A stretch of DNA of 8,998 nt from JBFYTX01 sp964442335 (lineage in GTDB: Bacteria > Chloroflexota > Dehalococcoidia > Dehalococcoidales > RBG-16-60-22). The position numbers and the translations under genes are program-made. The notes beneath the pieces were generated by a model that was not told the DNA's origin, did not search any database, and worked only from the letters and a program-made list of their open reading frames with translations. The stretch is from NCBI GenBank assembly GCA_964442335.1, contig CAYTZI010000090.1, positions 1 to 8,998 on the forward strand, given 5' to 3'. Position 1 is the first letter of the stretch. Each line of letters opens with the position of its first letter. Below, one piece after another: positions 5,984 through 8,998 of this stretch.

Positions 5984-6130
5984 CTATATCTTGCTCCAGT
6001 CGATGTCCAGCTTACAGGTGGGGCAGGGCTGCTTTAATGGCACCTCGGTCTGGCAGTGCGGACATAGATACTTATCGCCGGCTTTTATGGGTCTCTCGTG
6101 CTGGTGTTTCTTTCCCTTGTCATTGGCCAT
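5984..6130 (-). CDS. 48-residue zinc-ribbon protein, copy B
   Basis: An ATG at 6130 (complement) opens a 48-codon frame beginning MANDKGKKHQHERPIKAG and ending with TAG at 5984-5986. It has a compact zinc ribbon, CPHC at 23-26 and CPTC at 36-39, then a fixed end IDWSKI. It is a paralogue of the gene just upstream on the same strand: 23 of the last 34 residues are identical, including GDKYLCPHC and IDWSKI. The N-terminal tail is basic and His-rich here, acidic in the paralogue. Only 18 bases separate the two genes, so they are probably co-transcribed. Function is unknown; such ribbons often bind RNA, DNA or a protein partner. The conserved cysteines and tail support it as a real gene despite its size. 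Confidence 0.75.
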   Translation of the reverse strand: MANDKGKKHQHERPIKAGDKYLCPHCQTEVPLKQPCPTCKLDIDWSKI

Positions 6131-6148
6131 ATGTTGATAATCTACCTT

Positions 6149-6331
6149 TTATATTTTGCTCCAGTCGATTTCCTCCCCACAGGCAGGGCAGTTATGCTTT
6201 ACCGGCACTTCGGCTTTGCAGTGCGGGCAGAGATATTTATCTCCCTCTTTAACGGCGGTATTGCCTTCCAGGGGGCGTTGAAAAGGGTCGAGTGAAGGTT
6301 CGTAAAGTTCTTGGTTCTCGTTTTCAGCCAT
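6149..6331 (-). CDS. 60-residue zinc-ribbon protein, copy A
   Basis: A 60-residue protein with an acidic, Pro-containing N-terminal tail (1-28) and a C-terminal zinc ribbon: CPHC at 35-38, CPAC at 48-51, then EEIDWSKI. Translation is well supported by GGAGGTG (complement of 6336-6342), four bases before the ATG. The four cysteines should bind one zinc ion; the 9-residue spacing between pairs makes a very small knuckle. It is unrecognised beyond the zinc-ribbon class. It is the first of a two-gene minus-strand pair whose second member is a shorter paralogue, and it is preceded by a gap of about 100 bases after tgt that holds a possible promoter. Confidence 0.82.
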   Translation of the reverse strand: MAENENQELYEPSLDPFQRPLEGNTAVKEGDKYLCPHCKAEVPVKHNCPACGEEIDWSKI

Positions 6332-6367
6332 ATTACACCTCCGGTTTGTTGCGTTTTCTATATCTCT

Positions 6368-6373
6368 ATTGTA
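6368..6373 (-). promoter_or_regulatory. Possible -10 box for the zinc-ribbon pair
   Basis: On the complement the bases read TACAAT, one mismatch from consensus, inside GATACAATAG. This gives a leader of roughly 30 bases before the zinc-ribbon ATG. The -35 is weak. The alternative is read-through from tgt, about 100 bases upstream on the same strand. Confidence 0.35.
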
Positions 6374-6407
6374 TCGGAAGATAGTAACAAAAGTCTTGCG
6401 CGGGGGG

Positions 6408-6428
6408 ATAAAAATGTTGAATTTTTAT
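6408..6428. repeat. AT-only inverted repeat between tgt and the zinc ribbons
   Basis: ATAAAAAT at 6408-6415 is the perfect reverse complement of ATTTTTAT at 6421-6428, with a 5-base loop (GTTGA). It lies just after the tgt stop on the minus strand. The stem has no G or C pairs, so it would be a poor terminator. It could be a protein-binding site or an A/T-rich promoter element for the zinc-ribbon pair. Confidence 0.35.
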
Positions 6429-6432
6429 AAAA

Positions 6433-7617
6433 TTACGTCCGCTTCCTCAGCCATTGTTTCTTCTGTTCGACCCGTGTCTTCTCATCTGTAGTCCTGTACC
6501 CCGCCAGGAACTCCCCCCGGAACTCCTCGAACGACCCTGCAAGTATCGACTCTCTTATCTTTCGCATGAGGTTGGCGATGAAGCGCAGGTTGTGTATGGA
6601 AGCGAGCCTCAGTGCCAGCAGCTCATCGGCGCGGAACAGATGGCTTAAATAAGCGGCGGAAAAGTGGCGGCAGGTATAACAATCACAGGTGGGGTCGATG
6701 GCTCTGTCCATTCTGGCGTAGGCCGCCCGGCGTATGTTCACCCGCCCCTTGGGAATAAAAAGCGCACCGTTGCGGGCGACCCTTGTCGGCAGGGCGCAGT
6801 CGAAGATGTCTATGCCCCGCCCCACCCCCTCGATGATGTCCTCCGGCGTGCCCACTCCCATCAGGTAGCGCGGCTTGTTATCCGGCAGCAGGGCCGCTGT
6901 GTGCCCGACCATTTCCAGCGTTGTTTCTTTCGGCTCGCCGACGCTCAGTCCGCCGATGGCGTAGCCGGGGAAATCGAGCCCCGTCAGGTATGCCGCCGAT
7001 TGCTCCCTGAGCTCGGGATACATACCTCCCTGAACGATTGCATAGAGCGATAGGTCGTTCCGTTTCTTGGCTTTAAGGCATCTTTCGGCCCAGCGGTGCG
7101 TCCGCTCCATCGCCGCGTACACTTTATCGTAGCTGTCGTCGTGGGCCGTGCAGTGGTCGAGCGCCATCATGATGTCCGAGCCCAGCGACTCCTGGTACCG
7201 GACTGCCAGCTCCGGCGTCAGGAAATGTTCGCTCCCGTCGATGTGCGACCTGAAGGCAACGCCTTCCTCGGTGATTTTACAGAAAGGGGCTAGGCTGAAC
7301 ACCTGGTAGCCGCCGCTGTCGGTGAGTATCGCGCCGTCCCACGCCATGAACCGGTGCAGCCCGCCCATCTTTTCGATGATTTCGATGCCGGGGCGGAGGT
7401 AGAGGTGGTAGGTGTTGGCCAGGACAATGTTAAAACCCGTCTCTTTTATCTCCTGCGGGGTCAAAGTCCTGACCGTAGCCTGGCTCCCTACCGGCAGGAA
7501 CGCCGGCGTCAGGACTTTAGCGTGGGGGGTGTAAAGCTCTCCGGCACGGGCGGAGCCGGAAGTTTTCAACAGGTGGAAATGCTTTTTTATGGACTTCACC
7601 CCCTGTGTGTTATACAT
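6433..7617 (-). CDS. tgt: Queuine/preQ1 tRNA-guanine transglycosylase
   Basis: Replaces guanine-34 of GUN-anticodon tRNAs (Asp, Asn, His, Tyr) by preQ1 in queuosine synthesis. The 394 residues cover the complete TIM-barrel enzyme. TDSGGYQVFSL (99-109) gives Asp100, VQGG is at 195-198, AIGGLSVGEP at 220-229, and MGVGTPEDI at 253-261. GIDIFDCALPTR (268-279) gives the nucleophile Asp273. Zinc ligands Cys311, Cys313 and Cys316 lie in CDCYTC and His342 in SIHNLRF; all are shifted by 7 from the Zymomonas enzyme, so nothing is lost. The substrate-binding motif reads LDHC (153-156) where LDEC is usual. The ATG at 7617 has no strong Shine-Dalgarno; GTG at 7599 is a weaker alternative. It lies downstream of the acyl-CoA dehydrogenase gene, separated by repeats. 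No other queuosine gene is in the window. Confidence 0.96.
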   Translation of the reverse strand: MYNTQGVKSIKKHFHLLKTSGSARAGELYTPHAKVLTPAFLPVGSQATVRTLTPQEIKETGFNIVLANTYHLYLRPGIEIIEKMGGLHRFMAWDGAILTDSGGYQVFSLAPFCKITEEGVAFRSHIDGSEHFLTPELAVRYQESLGSDIMMALDHCTAHDDSYDKVYAAMERTHRWAERCLKAKKRNDLSLYAIVQGGMYPELREQSAAYLTGLDFPGYAIGGLSVGEPKETTLEMVGHTAALLPDNKPRYLMGVGTPEDIIEGVGRGIDIFDCALPTRVARNGALFIPKGRVNIRRAAYARMDRAIDPTCDCYTCRHFSAAYLSHLFRADELLALRLASIHNLRFIANLMRKIRESILAGSFEEFRGEFLAGYRTTDEKTRVEQKKQWLRKRT

Positions 7618-7623
7618 GCTTTT

Positions 7624-7635
7624 ACGGGAACCCGT
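7624..7635. promoter_or_regulatory. Short palindrome before tgt, possible operator or -10 overlap
   Basis: ACGGGAACCCGT has two perfect 5-base arms around AA. It sits 6 bases upstream of the tgt ATG on the complement and overlaps a -10-like TATAAA (complement of 7635-7640). That arrangement suits an operator or a short leader hairpin, but a 5-bp arm can arise by chance. Confidence 0.3.
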
Positions 7636-7640
7636 TTATA

Positions 7641-7700
7641 GCCCTCTCCCTTGATGGGAGAGGGTAGTGCTATTCCCGGTGTGGCAAATGGGGTGAGGGT
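7641..7700. repeat. Dispersed intergenic repeat with 9-bp hairpin
   Basis: CCCTCTCCC (7642-7650) and GGGAGAGGG (7656-7664) form a perfect 9-bp stem with loop TTGAT. It is followed by a GGGGTGAGGG block (7690-7699) of the same kind as the GGGGGTGAG at 116-124 and, inverted, the CTCACCCC at 8959-8966. No T-run follows on either strand, so it is a poor fit for a terminator. It separates the acyl-CoA dehydrogenase gene from tgt. Confidence 0.65.
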
Positions 7701-7725
7701 CGTTCCTCGCCCCTCTAAAACACGC

Positions 7726-7759
7726 CTAACGGCTAACCGCTAATAGCTAAAGCTAGTCG
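7726..7759. repeat. Degenerate tandem heptamer repeat (CTAAnnG)
   Basis: Successive units read CTAACGG, CTAACCG, CTAATAG, a six-base CTAAAG and CTAGTCG, a period of about 7 bases. The last unit includes the stop codon of the acyl-CoA dehydrogenase homologue (7753-7755, complement). Two more units in the opposite orientation lie at 8910-8924, before that gene's start. Confidence 0.55.
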
Positions 7760-8880
7760 CTTATCAGCCTGTTGGCTATGATGCTCCGGTGCACCTCGGA
7801 GATGCCCACGTAAATCTCGGTCATCTTGGCGTCCCGGTAGAGCCGCTCCACGGGCATCGACTTCATGGTGCCGTAGGAGCCGTGGACCTGCATCGCCATG
7901 CGGGTGACCTCTACCGCTGTCTGCGAGGCGAAAAGCTTCGCCATTGACGATTCATACTGTATGCTCTGGCCTTTATCGCGGAGGAACGCGGTGCGGTAGA
8001 CGAGCCACCGCGCGGCTTCGGTGCGGGCGGCCATCTCCGCGAGTATCTGCTGGATAGACTGCATCCGGTTGATAGGCTTTCCGCGTGCCTTCCTCTGCCT
8101 GGCGTAGTCCAGCGATAGCTCCAGCGCCGCCTGTGCAACCGCCACTCCCTGTGTCGCCACGCTCATGCGCTCGATGCTTATGGCTTCGAGCAGTATCTCG
8201 AACCCCTGTCCTTCTTCGCCGATTAAATTTTCCGCGGGCACGTGGACGTCGTCGAGGTTTACTATCGACGTGCCGAGCCCCCTGAGTCCTAATGTTTCGA
8301 GGACCTCCTGTATCGTAAAGCCCGTCGATTTCCTTTCGACGATGAATGCGCTCAACCCCTCTCCCTCCCGCCGCGCGAATAGCAGGACCGCATCCAGTCC
8401 GGTGGCGCATGCCATGAACATCTTCTGCCCGTTGATGATAAAGCCGTTTCCGCTCCGGTGGGCTGTGGTCGTCAGCGCTGACGGGTCGGAGCCTGTTTCC
8501 GACTCCGTAAAGCCGATGCCGCCCAGTCGCTCGCCTCTGGCCAGAGGCGTGAGCAGCCGTTTCTTTTGTTCCTCGTTCCCGAAACGAAAAATCCCTTCCT
8601 CGGGGACGGTGTTTACCGCCATGATTGCCCCCACGGAGAGCGATGCCCGGCAGACCTGTTCTAACGCCAGTACAAAGCTTACGTAGCCCGCCCCGCTGCC
8701 CCCGTATTCCGCCGGGTAGGGCAGCCCCTGGAAGCCCCGCTTCCCTATTTCTTTAGCCAGGTCCTTCGGGAACTCATTGGTCTTATCAATTTCCGCCGCT
8801 CGTGGCTGCACTTCTTTTTCGGCGAAGTCTTTCGCCAGGTTTTGCAGCATCTTTTGTGTTTCGGTAAGGTCGAAATTCAT
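7753..8880 (-). CDS. Acyl-CoA dehydrogenase family flavoprotein with altered catalytic site
   Basis: Family enzymes use FAD to introduce an alpha-beta double bond into acyl-CoA, passing electrons to ETF. I start at the ATG at 8880 (375 residues), giving the usual MNFDLTETQ opening; an ATG at 8886 and a TTG at 8901 are also in frame. The N-terminal helical domain is followed by the FAD/substrate signature GIGFTESETGSD (GIGF from the codon at 8517), the beta-domain (GFIINGQKMFM, GLRGLGTS) and the C-terminal helical domain with MQVHGSYGTMKSMPVERLYRDAK. The catalytic Glu of short/medium-chain members (YEGTSE) is replaced: here TEIYVGISEVHR, Val at codon 7809-7807. The alternative Glu used by isovaleryl-CoA dehydrogenase (REAFG) reads RKARG. 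Substrate is unknown, and classical dehydrogenation is doubtful. No ETF or thiolase genes are beside it. Confidence 0.9.
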   Translation of the reverse strand: MNFDLTETQKMLQNLAKDFAEKEVQPRAAEIDKTNEFPKDLAKEIGKRGFQGLPYPAEYGGSGAGYVSFVLALEQVCRASLSVGAIMAVNTVPEEGIFRFGNEEQKKRLLTPLARGERLGGIGFTESETGSDPSALTTTAHRSGNGFIINGQKMFMACATGLDAVLLFARREGEGLSAFIVERKSTGFTIQEVLETLGLRGLGTSIVNLDDVHVPAENLIGEEGQGFEILLEAISIERMSVATQGVAVAQAALELSLDYARQRKARGKPINRMQSIQQILAEMAARTEAARWLVYRTAFLRDKGQSIQYESSMAKLFASQTAVEVTRMAMQVHGSYGTMKSMPVERLYRDAKMTEIYVGISEVHRSIIANRLISD

Positions 8881-8890
8881 ATACATAATG

Positions 8891-8896
8891 ATTATA
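8891..8896 (-). promoter_or_regulatory. Putative -10 box for the acyl-CoA dehydrogenase homologue
   Basis: The complement reads TATAAT, exact consensus, ending 10 bases before the chosen ATG at 8880. Transcription would begin near 8884, so the message would have almost no leader. No Shine-Dalgarno is present, consistent with leaderless translation. No good -35 is seen. Confidence 0.45.
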
Positions 8897-8908
8897 CACA
8901 ATAAACCA

Positions 8909-8924
8909 GCAATTAGCGATTAGT
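8909..8924. repeat. Heptamer repeat units, inverted relative to 7726-7759
   Basis: The complement reads CTAATCG CTAATTG C, two units of the heptamer family found beyond the 3' end of the same gene. The two blocks are in opposite orientation and so bracket the acyl-CoA dehydrogenase homologue. Confidence 0.45.
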
Positions 8925-8958
8925 GCGAATCATACCTGGAGCTACGTCTGGTAATTAC

Positions 8959-8998
8959 CTCACCCCTGTATCCCCTCTCAAACACCCTGTATTTCCGG
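8959..8998. repeat. G/C-rich dispersed repeat copy at the right window edge
   Basis: CTCACCCC at 8959-8966 and CCCCTCTCAAACA at 8972-8984 match, respectively, the inverted right arm (104-124) and the exact 13-mer at 58-70. The copy runs to the window edge and may continue beyond it. No coding potential is seen in it. Confidence 0.55.

Noticed and set aside
7642..7664. The 9-bp hairpin as a rho-independent terminator after the acyl-CoA dehydrogenase homologue
   Set aside because: No T-run follows it on the minus strand; it fits the dispersed repeat family better.
1..8998. CRISPR array, tRNA or rRNA gene, transposase or phage genes
   Set aside because: None was seen: repeats are too short and irregular for CRISPR, and no RNA or transposase signature appears in any frame.

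Overview
The window is a gene-dense bacterial chromosome segment. Its nine plus-strand genes (229-5976) are packed with gaps of 1-30 bases or short overlaps and are biased towards sulfur handling and cofactors. The minus-strand half carries two tiny zinc ribbons, tgt and an acyl-CoA dehydrogenase-like gene. Codons favour G or C at the third position. The combination of CysE, MnmA, two divergent FdhD proteins, an anaerobe-style Fe-S NadA and an acyl-CoA dehydrogenase, with G/C-rich dispersed repeats between transcription units, suggests an anaerobic, possibly Dehalococcoidia-like (Chloroflexota) bacterium. That placement is an inference from gene content and style; no rRNA is present to confirm it.

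Layout. 1-228: repeat-rich intergenic region ending in a TATAAT promoter. 229-5976, plus strand: cysE, mnmA, a 49-codon MOSC-like mini-ORF, fdhD copy 1, fdhD copy 2, nadA, cutA, a ThiF/MoeB-type E1 enzyme, and a ThiS/MoaD/CysO-type sulfur carrier ending in Gly-Gly. 5984-6331, minus strand: two tandem paralogous zinc-ribbon mini-proteins that converge on the operon end with only 7 bases between stop codons. 6433-7617, minus: tgt. 7618-7752: hairpin and heptamer repeats. 7753-8880, minus: acyl-CoA dehydrogenase homologue. 8881-8998: its promoter region and another repeat copy.

How the genes may work together. CysE makes O-acetylserine. MnmA thiolates tRNA U34. FdhD proteins normally pass sulfur to molybdenum-cofactor enzymes, and MOSC domains are also linked to Mo-cofactor sulfur chemistry. 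The E1-like enzyme would adenylate the Gly-Gly tail of the carrier so that it can take up sulfur. The operon therefore looks like a sulfur-transfer and cofactor cluster, with nadA (NAD synthesis) and cutA riding along. The carrier resembles CysO as much as MoaD, so a thiocarboxylate route to cysteine using CysE's product is possible.

Points deserving attention: both FdhD copies lack the CxxC loop that carries sulfur in E. coli FdhD; the MOSC ORF looks like the two ends of a MOSC protein joined by an internal deletion; the acyl-CoA dehydrogenase has Val where the usual catalytic Glu sits; nadA appears leaderless; and the acyl-CoA dehydrogenase gene is bracketed by inverted copies of a composite repeat.
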